DNA from: Listeria monocytogenes
Lineage (GTDB): Bacteria > Bacillota > Bacilli > Lactobacillales > Listeriaceae
Reading direction: 5' to 3'
Assembly (NCBI RefSeq): GCF_041765605.1
Contig: NZ_CP168900.1
Location: 760,001 to 824,000, forward strand
DNA: 64,000 nucleotides
Under the pieces are notes generated by a model. It saw only the letters and a list, made by a program, of their open reading frames with translations, was not told where the DNA came from and ran no database searches. Both the position numbers and the translations under genes were made by a program. Positions 16,735 to 24,973 of this stretch are shown here, piece by piece. The number at the start of each line of letters is the position of its first letter. Within the stretch, counting starts at the first letter, position 1.

Positions 16735-17244
16735 ATGTTAAACGAAAATATTAAAGCAATCAGAAAATCAAAAGGACTTTCGCAAGAAGAAATTGCCATC
16801 AAACTGAATGTGGTGCGACAAACAATCTCTAAATGGGAGCAAGGATTGTCAGTTCCTGATTCCGATATGTTAATCTCCATATCGGAAGTGCTTGAAACAC
16901 CAGTAAGCACTTTGCTTGGAGAAACTGTTATGGTTTCAAAGGTTGATGACGTAAAAGCAATCTCCGAAAAACTGGAGATTATAAACTTACAGCTTGCACA
17001 AAGAAAGACAGCCAGACGAAAATTGCTTTATTGGCTATTTGTCTCGTTGTGTGCCATTATAGCAACAATTTCAGCGGTCTTTATAATACTAAATAGTCCT
17101 TACCTAGGGTGGGATTATAGTGACCCTGAAACTAGCGTTATCGGAGTAGCTTTTCATACATTTGAATGGTTGTTTGTCAGATTAGCACCGATTATCCTTA
17201 TAGGAGGAGTCGTTGGAATTTTTTTAACGCGGAAGAACGTATAA
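16735..17244 (+). CDS. XRE-family regulator with membrane tail
   Basis: 169 residues: an HTH_3 domain at 5-60 (IKAIRKSKGLSQEEIA ... VVRQTISKWEQGLSVPD), a linker helix and two membrane helices (about 100-120 and 138-165). Membrane-bound XRE proteins of this layout are frequent in Firmicutes and may sense envelope state; the ligand is unknown. TTGTAG-17 bp-TACAAT lies just upstream and AAAGGCGG is the ribosome site. It may correspond to lmo0733. It is convergent with the Crp/Fnr gene, and its terminator is inside the 3' end of that gene on the other strand. Confidence 0.8.
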   Translation: MLNENIKAIRKSKGLSQEEIAIKLNVVRQTISKWEQGLSVPDSDMLISISEVLETPVSTLLGETVMVSKVDDVKAISEKLEIINLQLAQRKTARRKLLYWLFVSLCAIIATISAVFIILNSPYLGWDYSDPETSVIGVAFHTFEWLFVRLAPIILIGGVVGIFLTRKNV

Positions 17245-17347
17245 AATCGTACTATCTTTGATGCTTTGAAGAAGAAAAGTTTCTATTGGTATAAAAATGT
17301 AATTGAAACTAATGGAAATGATTTAAGTTATTAAATTAATATAAATC

Positions 17348-18016
17348 TCATATATCCAAAGAGTCCTTATCAATTCGATAAGGGCTTTTTTTGTTGACCA
17401 AAAATTCTTCTTCTACAAGTTCGGTTAGCAAATTGGATATGTTTGGCTGCGTTGTGCGGCAATATCTGGCAAGGACTGACTGGTTGATAAAGTTTGGTAA
17501 CACGATTTCATTTTTTTCCTCATCTTCTGAGCCCATCTCGACGGCAAGATTTTCCAAAGCCATGTAAATCCGTTCTTTCGGCGTTTTGGCAATCATTCCA
17601 AGAAGTGCATAGTGGCGAGCGAAAACATCCGCAATACTCGTCAAAAGAAAATCATTCACATCAGGTTTGATCGATAATATGTTGAGTAAAAAGTCAGTAT
17701 CTATTTTATAAAGCACCAGACTTTTACTCATAACAGTAATACTATGTTTTTTCTTTGGATAAGAGGAGAATGCATCAATTCCTAAAATATTATATGGAAG
17801 AACAAATATCGAAATATAGTTCGTTTTTCTCAAATTATCCTCTAATTCGACTGCAGCATAACCCTCTAATACGAAAAAGATATGTTTTGCCTTTTCTTCC
17901 TCAAAAATTATTTTTTCATTCATTGTATAGGTTTGCTTTTTTACATGTTTATAGTAATCCGGAAATTCTTTTAAATAGCCAAGTACGGTATCAAGTTTTT
18001 CTGACATTAGCGCCAC
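17348..18016 (-). CDS. Crp/Fnr-family transcriptional regulator
   Basis: 222 residues: cyclic-nucleotide-binding-like β-roll (~20-115), dimerisation helix (~120-150) and a C-terminal winged helix (NFINQSVLARYCRTTQPNISNLLTELVEEEFLV, given here in outline at ~172-205). Listeria has many Crp/Fnr paralogues related to PrfA; this one has no Fe-S cysteine cluster, so it is not an Fnr-type oxygen sensor. Ribosome site AAAGGAGTGG; -10 TATAAT near 18040. No GTAAC-type box (as found near 24.9 kb) is seen upstream. Targets unknown. I do not recall this gene at this place in EGD-e, where a sugar PTS cassette lies. Confidence 0.82.
   Translation of the reverse strand: MALMSEKLDTVLGYLKEFPDYYKHVKKQTYTMNEKIIFEEEKAKHIFFVLEGYAAVELEDNLRKTNYISIFVLPYNILGIDAFSSYPKKKHSITVMSKSLVLYKIDTDFLLNILSIKPDVNDFLLTSIADVFARHYALLGMIAKTPKERIYMALENLAVEMGSEDEEKNEIVLPNFINQSVLARYCRTTQPNISNLLTELVEEEFLVNKKSPYRIDKDSLDI
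17365..17392 (+). terminator. terminator of the XRE gene, embedded in the antisense 3' end of the Crp/Fnr gene
   Basis: CCTTATC-AATTC-GATAAGG followed by GCTTTTTTT on the plus strand. The hairpin lies within the last codons of the opposite-strand gene. Confidence 0.75.
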
Positions 18017-18268
18017 TCCTTTGCGGATTTGTTTACCCTTTATTATACGCTATTTATGTAGAAAAAGATTTTTGAACAGTTTGTGACGTTCTCTAAAGTA
18101 GCGCTTAGTATATATTCCTGAATAGAAAATATTTTTTAACGAAGCAAAAAAGCTTTTTTTCTATATTGAATATATAAATCGTGTCAGAATCCTTTGATAT
18201 AGTACATTCATAGCCAGTGTGACCCAGATGGTACGGTGATACGGACAGACAGGCGGAAGGAGGAAATG

Positions 18269-18646
18269 ATGAAGTTTGATGATAGTAAACCCATTTATAA
18301 ACAAATCGTTCATTATATTCATACAGAAATTGTTACAGGAATTTACAAAGCTGGTGACAAGCTACTATCTGTAAGAGAGCTAGCAACAAAGTTAGAAGTA
18401 AATCCGACAACCATCCAGCGAGCTTATGCAGAACTGGAAGAAGCGGGGATTATTTTCACCGTTCGCGGTACTGGTAAATATTTGACAGAAGATAAGAGGA
18501 GAATGGAGCAATTGGAAAATGACATCGCAAAACAACTTACCGAAAATTTTATTAGTGAAATGAGTAAATTAGGAATTAATAAAGAAAAAATCATCGCTTG
18601 GGTGAAAAAAGTAGAGGAGGTAAAAGTAAATGTTAGTGGGGAATAA
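18269..18646 (+). CDS. GntR/YtrA-family repressor of the ABC operon
   Basis: 125 residues: a GntR winged helix (FDDSKPIYKQIVHYI ... LLSVRELATKLEVNPTTIQRAYAELEEAGII) plus a short ~50-residue helical tail, the YtrA subfamily layout. I chose ATG 18269 because AAGGAGG (18257-18263) is 5 bases upstream; the ATG at 18266 is also possible. YtrA-type regulators usually repress the ABC transporter operon they head and respond to cell-envelope stress. It overlaps the next gene by 17 nt. Corresponds to lmo0741. Confidence 0.85.
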   Translation: MKFDDSKPIYKQIVHYIHTEIVTGIYKAGDKLLSVRELATKLEVNPTTIQRAYAELEEAGIIFTVRGTGKYLTEDKRRMEQLENDIAKQLTENFISEMSKLGINKEKIIAWVKKVEEVKVNVSGE

Positions 18647-19319
18647 TATCGCTAAATCCTATCCAAATAAATTAGTCTTACAAAATGTGGACTTCGAAGC
18701 AAAACCAGGCGACATGATCGTGCTCTCTGGTGAAAATGGTAGCGGGAAAACGACTTTGCTAGATATGTTAGCAAATTTGAAGAAAACGGATAGTGGCACA
18801 TTACAACTAGATAATGAAGTTTTCATAAAAAATGAAATCCGTCAGCAAATCGCTTATTTAAATAATGAACTTTACGCTAAAAAAAGTACTACTATAGAAG
18901 AATTTATGAAACAACATGCGCTTCTTTTTGAAAATATGGAGTTAGATAAGTGGGACCAATTACTTGCTGGATGGCGAATTAACAAACGCCTAAAACTTGG
19001 CGAACTATCAACAGGCATGTTAATGAAAGTGAAAATTGGTAGTGTTTTAGCAAGAAAAGCCAAATTGTATCTTTATGATGAACCTTTTGCGAGTATCGAT
19101 ATTGTGGCTCGTTCAGAAGTAATGAAAGCTATTATTAGCGAAACAGAGCCAGACGCTATCACGATTATTTCTTCGCACCATTTAGAAGGAACCGAAAAAC
19201 TATACAACAAACTTTGGTTAATTAAAGATAATACATTAAAAACAATAGAAACAGAAACTTATCGCGAGGCAACAGGCAACTCATTAATCGATTTCTATAA
19301 GGAGGAAATGAACAAATGA
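18630..19319 (+). CDS. ABC transporter ATP-binding protein
   Basis: 229-residue single nucleotide-binding domain: Walker A GENGSGKTT (~36-44), a signature at LGELSTGMLMKVKIG (~131-145, LSTGM in place of the canonical LSGGQ), Walker B LYLYDEP and the switch His in SSHHLEG. The weakened signature is normal for YtrB/NatA-type exporters. The start overlaps the end of the regulator gene and its ribosome site AGAGGAGG lies inside it. It pairs with the permease that starts 4 nt before its stop. Substrate unknown; export of an antimicrobial or envelope component is inferred from the YtrA-type regulator. Confidence 0.88.
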   Translation: MLVGNNIAKSYPNKLVLQNVDFEAKPGDMIVLSGENGSGKTTLLDMLANLKKTDSGTLQLDNEVFIKNEIRQQIAYLNNELYAKKSTTIEEFMKQHALLFENMELDKWDQLLAGWRINKRLKLGELSTGMLMKVKIGSVLARKAKLYLYDEPFASIDIVARSEVMKAIISETEPDAITIISSHHLEGTEKLYNKLWLIKDNTLKTIETETYREATGNSLIDFYKEEMNK

Positions 19320-20020
19320 CAAAAATGATTACTTTTTATTTAAAACAAATTAGTCCTATTCTTTTGATTGGACTTGCACTTATCTTCGGGCTGAACTTTC
19401 TAGGATTCACGATAAATCTGCTGGAGGGAGCGGATTTGCTTTTTAGAGCAATTCGAGGGACGACGGTGATGAGCTTGATTCTCGTTCTTATCACGACTTG
19501 GAAAATCACGAAACTAGACACATCGAAAGAAAATGTAACACTTGCTTCTCTTTCTGGATTTTCAGAAACAAAGAAATTTTTCGGAAAACTATTTGCTGCT
19601 TATTTATCAGCAATTTGCGTTATTTTACTTCAAAGTGCCTTTATTTGGTATTACGGTTTTGAAACAGGGCGGATTGAAGCAGGCGATGCGTTATCATTTG
19701 TATCTGGAACGCTGATGATGTTTTTGTTTATCGCTATGTTTGTTTGTTACTTTGTCATTCCAGTAGGTTGGTTAAAAGATCATGTAAAGGCGAGTTCTCT
19801 TCAAAAAGCGGCGGTCGTTTTACTTCTTTTTGCTATCCTAATTGTCAATTTACTAGCTGAATATTACTTGCATATTTATAACAGTGCGGGAATTATCTCT
19901 ATTTTGCCAAATGGTCATTTTGAGATTTCGCTTCTTTCTATTATTTGGAATGTAGGATTATGTTCAGTTATTGCAGGCAGCTATATCTACATGAAGTCTA
20001 AAAAAATGGATACTATTTGA
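19316..20020 (+). CDS. ABC transporter permease subunit
   Basis: 234 residues with six predicted membrane helices (about 15-35, 45-62, 88-110, 125-148, 158-180 and 200-222) and no other domain, partner of the preceding ATPase (ATGA overlap). Its ribosome site AAGGAGG lies in the end of the ATPase gene. It belongs to no family I can name precisely; the overall form resembles YtrC/YtrD-type or ABC-2 permeases. The operon continues after 14 bp. Confidence 0.8.
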   Translation: MTKMITFYLKQISPILLIGLALIFGLNFLGFTINLLEGADLLFRAIRGTTVMSLILVLITTWKITKLDTSKENVTLASLSGFSETKKFFGKLFAAYLSAICVILLQSAFIWYYGFETGRIEAGDALSFVSGTLMMFLFIAMFVCYFVIPVGWLKDHVKASSLQKAAVVLLLFAILIVNLLAEYYLHIYNSAGIISILPNGHFEISLLSIIWNVGLCSVIAGSYIYMKSKKMDTI

Positions 20021-20034
20021 AAGTAGGAGAATAA

Positions 20035-22035
20035 ATGTTAGAAGTTAAACACCTTAAAAAATCTTATAAGTTAGGAAAGAAAAGCGAAACACCAGTTTTG
20101 AAAAATATCAATGTAACCATTCAAGACGGGGAATTTGCAGCAATTATAGGAAAAAGTGGTAGTGGGAAGTCTACGTTACTGAATATTATAAGTGGGCTAG
20201 ATACCGACTATTCCGGACAAGTTTTATACAATGGCGATGATTTACAAGATATAGACTTAGACGCCTATCATCTTAATCATATTGGTTTTATTTTTCAAAG
20301 CTTTCACCTAGTTAACCACATGTCTGTTATTGAAAATGTCAAAATTCCTTTATATTTGAATGCTGAATTATCGGAAAGTGACCGAAATGCGAGAGCACTC
20401 GATTTGCTGAGACAAGTCGGATTAGACGAATTTGCTAGTAAAAAACCAACACAACTTTCTGGCGGACAAAAGCAACGAGTAGCAATTGCGAGATCACTTG
20501 CCAACAATCCAGATATGATTATTGCGGATGAACCAACCGGAGCACTGGATAGCGTTACTTCAGCTGAAATTATTCAACTGCTTAAAGATTTGGCCGCAAA
20601 AGGTACAACCGTCATTATCGTCACCCATGATTTAAACATTGCAGACCAAACTGATGCGGTATTGCGGCTAGCAGATGGAGAAGTAATTTCATTTGAACGA
20701 AAAAAAGAAGTTACACAAAAAGTTACCCACAAAAATGAAAAAAAGTTACGTCTAAACTGGTGGGCGACTGCTAAAATTTCTTTTAAAAGTTTTTTCAATA
20801 GAAAGTTTAGGAATTTGCTTGTAGCACTTGGAACCTCGATTGGTATTATCGCTATTTTGTTAGCATTTGGACTTGGAAATGGAGTGAATCAAAGTCTTTC
20901 AAAGATTTTTGGAACAACTTTTTCACCTAACCAGATTACAACTTATTATAAAGAAGATGGTGGCTCGAGATCACCTGAACCAACTACTCCGCTAACGAGT
21001 AGTGAAATTAAGAAAATTAAGCAATTGTATGAAGCTGAAAATATTACTGAAATTTATGAACGAACTACTATCCAAGGAATTAAATTTGAATATGATGGTC
21101 AATATTTGAAAGATATTTCTGCCGAGATGCAAGAAGCTAATTTTAAAGCATCACGCTATGAAGATTTGACTGTGAAAGATGAGTACCTTCTAAGCGGGAA
21201 AATGGTGACAAATAATGAAACCGGAGCAGTCATCCCGTCAAGTGTAGCAAGAGCTATTCTTGGAAAAAAGGATTCTGATGAATTAACAAAAAGTGACGGT
21301 GATAAACTGATTGGTAAAACAATAACCTTAGTTTATGCCGGAAGAAACAGCGATACAAAAAATACGGTCAAAATAGAAACAACCATTTCTGGTATTACAA
21401 ATCCATCTAAGGAAGGTTTTGCTAGAGGATTTGATGTTTCCACAAAAACAATGAACGATTTTATTAAAACGACCGGTATTGAAAAACCGATTTTATCTGT
21501 AGATGCATTCACAAAAACGACAGCAGAAGCAGAAGAAATCGTTGAGAAATATGAGGATAACAAAGATTGGGCGAATTATTCGATTACAAACGCGAATGCT
21601 TTCGTAGATACATTTAGCCAGTTTACCGATATTATTGTGTACTTGATTGCCTTTATTGCAGGTCTTTCACTTGCAGTAGCTGGCGTGATGATTGCTATTG
21701 TGCTTTATATCGGTGTGGTGGAACGAACAAGAGAAATCGGTGTATTCCGAGCAATTGGTTATCGTAAACGCCATATTCGCGGACTTTTCATGATGGAAGC
21801 AAGTTATATTATTATTTTAGCTAATGTGCTATCAAGTCTTGTCGCTGTGACAATTGCAAAAATAGCTAGTCCTATTTTAGAAACGAAAATTGGCTTTGAA
21901 GATATGATTCATATTTCGTTCTGGAATTTCCTTGTTACACTCGCAATAACAATAACAATTGGCTTTATTTTCTCGATTTATCCAAGTAATAAAGCAGCAA
22001 AATTAGATGCAGCAGAAGCTTTAAGATCAGAATGA
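20035..22035 (+). CDS. MacB-like fused ABC ATPase-permease
   Basis: 666 residues. Residues 1-225 are an ABC ATPase of the MacB/LolD type (GKSGSGKST ~38-46, LSGGQKQRVAIARSL ~141-155, IIADEPTGALDS). After a charged linker, a first membrane helix (~255-280) is followed by a large extracellular MacB_PCD-type domain (~290-520) and three C-terminal helices with the FtsX signature (RTREIGVFRAIGYRKRHIRGLF between the second and third). Such mechanotransmission transporters act on extracytoplasmic substrates and often give peptide-antibiotic resistance. It is 14 bp from the upstream permease. With the small anchored protein after it, it may form a tripartite system. Confidence 0.88.
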   Translation: MLEVKHLKKSYKLGKKSETPVLKNINVTIQDGEFAAIIGKSGSGKSTLLNIISGLDTDYSGQVLYNGDDLQDIDLDAYHLNHIGFIFQSFHLVNHMSVIENVKIPLYLNAELSESDRNARALDLLRQVGLDEFASKKPTQLSGGQKQRVAIARSLANNPDMIIADEPTGALDSVTSAEIIQLLKDLAAKGTTVIIVTHDLNIADQTDAVLRLADGEVISFERKKEVTQKVTHKNEKKLRLNWWATAKISFKSFFNRKFRNLLVALGTSIGIIAILLAFGLGNGVNQSLSKIFGTTFSPNQITTYYKEDGGSRSPEPTTPLTSSEIKKIKQLYEAENITEIYERTTIQGIKFEYDGQYLKDISAEMQEANFKASRYEDLTVKDEYLLSGKMVTNNETGAVIPSSVARAILGKKDSDELTKSDGDKLIGKTITLVYAGRNSDTKNTVKIETTISGITNPSKEGFARGFDVSTKTMNDFIKTTGIEKPILSVDAFTKTTAEAEEIVEKYEDNKDWANYSITNANAFVDTFSQFTDIIVYLIAFIAGLSLAVAGVMIAIVLYIGVVERTREIGVFRAIGYRKRHIRGLFMMEASYIIILANVLSSLVAVTIAKIASPILETKIGFEDMIHISFWNFLVTLAITITIGFIFSIYPSNKAAKLDAAEALRSE

Positions 22036-22063
22036 CCCAACTAACAGAAAAGAGGAATTTAAC

Positions 22064-22567
22064 ATGAAAAAACCACTAAAAATCAGCTTAATCGTCGTAG
22101 GAATCGCCGTAGTCATATTTGCAGGAGTGATGCTATCCTACCGTTTTATTAAATCAATGGATGTTACTGAAAATGCTGAAATAAATAAATCAGCTACAGG
22201 AGATCATGTATTACTTGCAACTCAAGGTAGTAAATTCAAAGACAGTGTAATGGACCAAGTGAAAAAAGACATGGAAGGCAAAAACGTGCATGTTTCCATT
22301 ATCGATACAACAAAATTAGACAAAGTAAAAGCAGATGATTATGACAAAGTAGTTCTATTCACTACAGTGCAGTCCGATGATATCCCAGAAAACGTATCGA
22401 CTTTTATGAATGATAATAAAGATAAAAGTATCCATATTGCGGTAACAGCAGATTCTGGCCGTTGGGATGATAAACCGAAAGATATTGATGCAATTTCCGA
22501 AGCATCGAAAGCAGAAAACAAACAAGATTTCGTGGACGATTTGACAAAAGCAATCGTGGCGGAATAA
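22064..22567 (+). CDS. membrane-anchored protein ending the ABC operon
   Basis: 167 residues: a membrane anchor (residues 7-28), then an extracellular domain with alternating strands and helices (VLLATQGSKFKDSVMDQVKKD, HVSIIDTT, DKVVLFTTV, SIHIAVTADSG). The pattern resembles a flavodoxin-like fold, but the flavin loop of a true flavodoxin is not evident. The position after a MacB-like transporter suggests an accessory role. Ribosome site AAGAGGAA. Corresponds to lmo0745. Confidence 0.75.
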   Translation: MKKPLKISLIVVGIAVVIFAGVMLSYRFIKSMDVTENAEINKSATGDHVLLATQGSKFKDSVMDQVKKDMEGKNVHVSIIDTTKLDKVKADDYDKVVLFTTVQSDDIPENVSTFMNDNKDKSIHIAVTADSGRWDDKPKDIDAISEASKAENKQDFVDDLTKAIVAE

Positions 22568-22654
22568 GACTAACAGAAACACCCATCCTTAGGCAGTGGC
22601 TCATAAGGAAGTAAATGAACTTATTGATAGTGACAGCTAACAAACAGATAATGT

Positions 22655-22706
22655 AAAAGCGTAATATGATGGAATAAAAATTCCTCGTATTGCGCTTTTA
22701 TTTTTT
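22655..22706. terminator. terminator of the ABC operon
   Basis: AAAAGCG-TAATA-(TGAT)-GGAA pairs with TTCC-(TCGT)-ATT-GCGCTTTT, followed by ATTTTTTG. Also usable for the convergent small gene. Confidence 0.7.
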
Positions 22707-22717
22707 GAATTATTTTT

Positions 22718-23017
22718 CTAATTCGCGATAAAATCTTCCGTTATCCGTTGTCTTTTCTTTGCTAAGTAAGTAATTGCTATCAGTAAAATAACTATTATCA
22801 GGAATATGCTGGAAACGAGCAATCTGAAATTTCTAAGGGTAGTAATTCCTTTTAATTCTTTTTCTGCCAATTTATTTAGTAATGTTGAATAGCCTTCGCG
22901 ATTTTTTTTAACCTCTTCAACAATTGTAGTGGTACTAATTCCAAAATCTAGTTTCATTTTTTCATTGGTGAAATAATAGCAAATGATGATTATGATGGAA
23001 ATACAACAGTATTTCAT
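22718..23017 (-). CDS. possible small membrane protein, start uncertain
   Basis: 99 residues at most, with a hydrophobic N-terminus (CCISIIIIICYYF), a charged middle and one clear membrane helix (VSSIFLIIVILLIAITYLA) before a basic tail. No ribosome site is seen at the first ATG; a shorter version from MKLDFGIST also lacks one. It overlaps the 5' end of the fragment on the other strand. It may be a real small gene or part of the decayed stretch; I favour low weight. Confidence 0.35.
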   Translation of the reverse strand: MKYCCISIIIIICYYFTNEKMKLDFGISTTTIVEEVKKNREGYSTLLNKLAEKELKGITTLRNFRLLVSSIFLIIVILLIAITYLAKKRQRITEDFIAN

Positions 23018-23422
23018 ATTATTAACATTGAGACCTTAGTAACAAGTAACTTCCTCTTTGAAAATAAAGATGGTAAAAATATGTATCAATCATTAAGTAA
23101 CATAATAATAAACTTGCAAGCAAATAAGGATTTATTGTTACAGCAAGATAATGAAGTTGATAGAATTAAATCTATTTTACCACTTGTGGTTGCTAGGAAC
23201 AGTATTATTGAAACATTAGGTAGAAATCCAGTTTGGGGTATTTCATTAACTGATGATGTGAACAACTTAAAGATTGATAATCAACTAGTTACTGAAGTTA
23301 TTCCGTTTGATTGGAACAACGAAACATTGTACCTATGCTACTTTAGTGGCCTGGAAAGTAGTAATAGTCCTAGTGAGATGGGAATAAGTTTTCAGTTAGT
23401 AAATATTTTTTCTTTGTCATAA
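22952..23422 (+). pseudogene. 5'-truncated gene fragment, hypothetical
   Basis: The frame is open from after TAG 22949 to TAA 23422. The translated sequence reads as coherent protein from ANDDYDGNTTVFHIINIE onward, but the first ATG is only at 23081 and has no ribosome site. This suggests the C-terminal ~145 residues of a protein whose beginning is lost. The family is not recognised. If the ATG at 23081 is used, a 113-residue product is possible. Confidence 0.45.
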
Positions 23423-23528
23423 AACCTAATATATGTAAAATAAAACATTTTTCATGTCAAGTATATTTGACATAATGTAAAGTGGGTGCTATGATAAATT
23501 TACAAACAAAAGAAAAGGAGCATGTTTT

Positions 23529-23816
23529 ATGGAAATGAACGCTAGTTTTATTGGGTTATATGCAATTACAGTCTATTATCTATATGGGTATTTGGAAAAA
23601 CGTGAACGGTTAGAGTGGTTGTTACTATTACCTGTTTTGATGGCACTTACTATAACAATTACAAATACAAACGCTTATTATGAGAACATAGTGACGAATC
23701 CCTTAGAACAAAATATTGTAAGCTTTATCGCAAGTTTTATAATTTTGGTAGTATGTCTCACTATTCCAGTTAGTATTGTACTATTTTTCAGAAAAAGAAA
23801 AGGTGAGGTACAATGA
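23529..23816 (+). CDS. small membrane protein, first gene of an XRE operon
   Basis: 95 residues with three hydrophobic segments (about 5-20, 30-45 and 62-88) and a basic tail (FRKRKGEVQ). Ribosome site AAAAGGAG with a 9-base spacer. Its stop overlaps the ATG of the XRE gene (ATGA), so the two are translationally coupled. I do not know the family. The three genes from 23529 to 24527 form a compact unit preceded by a possible -10 TATAAT-like box. Confidence 0.7.
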   Translation: MEMNASFIGLYAITVYYLYGYLEKRERLEWLLLLPVLMALTITITNTNAYYENIVTNPLEQNIVSFIASFIILVVCLTIPVSIVLFFRKRKGEVQ

Positions 23817-24019
23817 AAAATATTAAGATGAAAGTTGCTCGAGTGGAAAAGGATATTTCACAGGAAGAGCTCGCAAAACTTATTCATGTGTCTAGGCAAA
23901 CGATTAGTTCAGTGGAAGCGGGAAATTATAATCCCACGCTGAATTTATGTATTGCTATTTGCAAGGCGTTAGGAAAAACGCTTGATGATTTATTTTGGGA
24001 GGAAGATGACAATGTTTAA
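23813..24019 (+). CDS. small XRE-family regulator
   Basis: 68 residues that are one HTH_3 domain: MKVARVEKDISQEELAKLI, VSRQTISSVEAGNYNPTLNLCIAICKALGKTLDDLFWEE. This is the YgzD/YvaO-like small repressor type often coupled to membrane proteins. It overlaps the upstream gene by 4 nt and the downstream gene by 8 nt. It probably regulates its own operon. Confidence 0.88.
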   Translation: MKNIKMKVARVEKDISQEELAKLIHVSRQTISSVEAGNYNPTLNLCIAICKALGKTLDDLFWEEDDNV

Positions 24020-24527
24020 GAATTTATTTAAAAAGCCGAAAATGAAGGATGAAATGCTTGAAATGAAGCAAAATCAATACGGCGCACGAGCTTTTAATAT
24101 GATGATTATAATAGTAGCAATCGTTATACTTATCAAAGCAGTGGTATTAGAAGCGAGCATCAGTGAGCTTTGGGTTGAATTATTATTGCTCATCGTTGGT
24201 GGTGGCTATTATTTTTACTCAGTGCTGAAAAACAATGTTCCATTTATGCCAACAATTTCGCTGAAACAAACAATCAGATTGGTTTTCTTGATATCAGCGA
24301 TTTTCGGTATAAGCGTTGGTATCCGCAATGTCTTTTTCCTTTACGCAGATAATATGTCGGGAACCGAATTGAGTTATCAAATGATGATGTTTTTCTTTAT
24401 TAGCTTGTTTACTGCAATTGGGAGTGGTGTTATATTTGGTGCCTTAGCTTATTGCTTATACCAATTATCGAAATGGCAAGAAAAAAATATTATGAAAAAA
24501 ATTGAAGTAGAAAATGCTGAAGATTAA
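24012..24527 (+). CDS. DUF6773-type membrane protein
   Basis: 171 residues from ATG 24012, chosen because GGGAGGA (23998-24004) is well placed; a longer frame from 23982 lies inside the XRE gene. A basic N-terminus (KNLFKKPKMKDEMLEMKQNQYGARAF) precedes four membrane helices. The DEM-x-x-MKQNQYGARAF opening resembles DUF6773 proteins, which commonly follow small XRE regulators. Function unknown. Confidence 0.75.
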   Translation: MFKNLFKKPKMKDEMLEMKQNQYGARAFNMMIIIVAIVILIKAVVLEASISELWVELLLLIVGGGYYFYSVLKNNVPFMPTISLKQTIRLVFLISAIFGISVGIRNVFFLYADNMSGTELSYQMMMFFFISLFTAIGSGVIFGALAYCLYQLSKWQEKNIMKKIEVENAED

Positions 24528-24545
24528 AAATAATAGAAGTCCTGA

Positions 24546-24878
24546 ATAAGATGGAATTATTTTACTGCAACTGGAAATTGTTTGGATATTGCCAAGTGGT
24601 TTGACAATGCCGAACTTTATTCAATTTCACAAGTTTTAAAAGAAAATGCGGCTCGCTTTGAAGACGATTGTATTGGAATTATTTTTCCTTGTTATAATTT
24701 TGCCGCATCTCGCATGGTTTGCGAGTTTAATGAGAGAATACAATTAGTTAGTCAATACATTTTTGTTATTGTCACTTATAGTAATACGGCGCTAATGTGC
24801 GCCTCTACCGAACTATATGAACACTTCCTTATGAGCACCTACCATTTGGTGGGTGTTTTTTGGAAAATAAATCCATAA
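24546..24878 (+). pseudogene. remnant of an EFR1-type flavodoxin/ferredoxin protein
   Basis: The frame opens after TGA 24543 and reads WNYFTATGNCLDIAKWF at once, which is the phosphate-binding start of a flavodoxin domain (consensus YFTATGNS). It continues through IGIIFPCYNFAASRMVCEF and VIVTYSNTALMCA. The normal Met start is missing. The C-terminus diverges after HFLMS, where a terminator hairpin interrupts, so the ferredoxin half is lost. The longest start-codon version begins at TTG 24582. I call it a pseudogene truncated at both ends. Confidence 0.65.
24835..24861 (+). terminator. terminator within the flavodoxin remnant
   Basis: CACCTACC-ATTT-GGTGGGTG followed by TTTTTT; the stem is complete with one T-G pair. 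Confidence 0.75.
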
Positions 24879-24893
24879 CAGCTTTCTCCTTTC

Positions 24894-24935
24894 GTAACCA
24901 CGGTTACAGACGAAATCACAAAAGCTATCTATACT
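24894..24935 (+). promoter_or_regulatory. PrfA-box-like palindrome and promoter of the alpha/beta hydrolase gene
   Basis: GTAACCACGGTTAC (24894-24907) is a 14-bp palindrome with the TAAC-N4-GTTA core of a PrfA box. TATACT (24930-24935) follows, giving a start near 24942, so the palindrome centre is at about -41.5: the class II activator position. A matching site lies before btlB. Confidence 0.65.
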
Positions 24936-24973
24936 AAAGTTAGATTTTAGATAAATTAGAGGAGATGGTCATA

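Noticed and set aside
22339-22643. Three minus-strand ORFs at the end of the ABC operon
   Set aside because: Overlapping antisense frames without ribosome sites; they mirror the coding sequence of the anchored protein.
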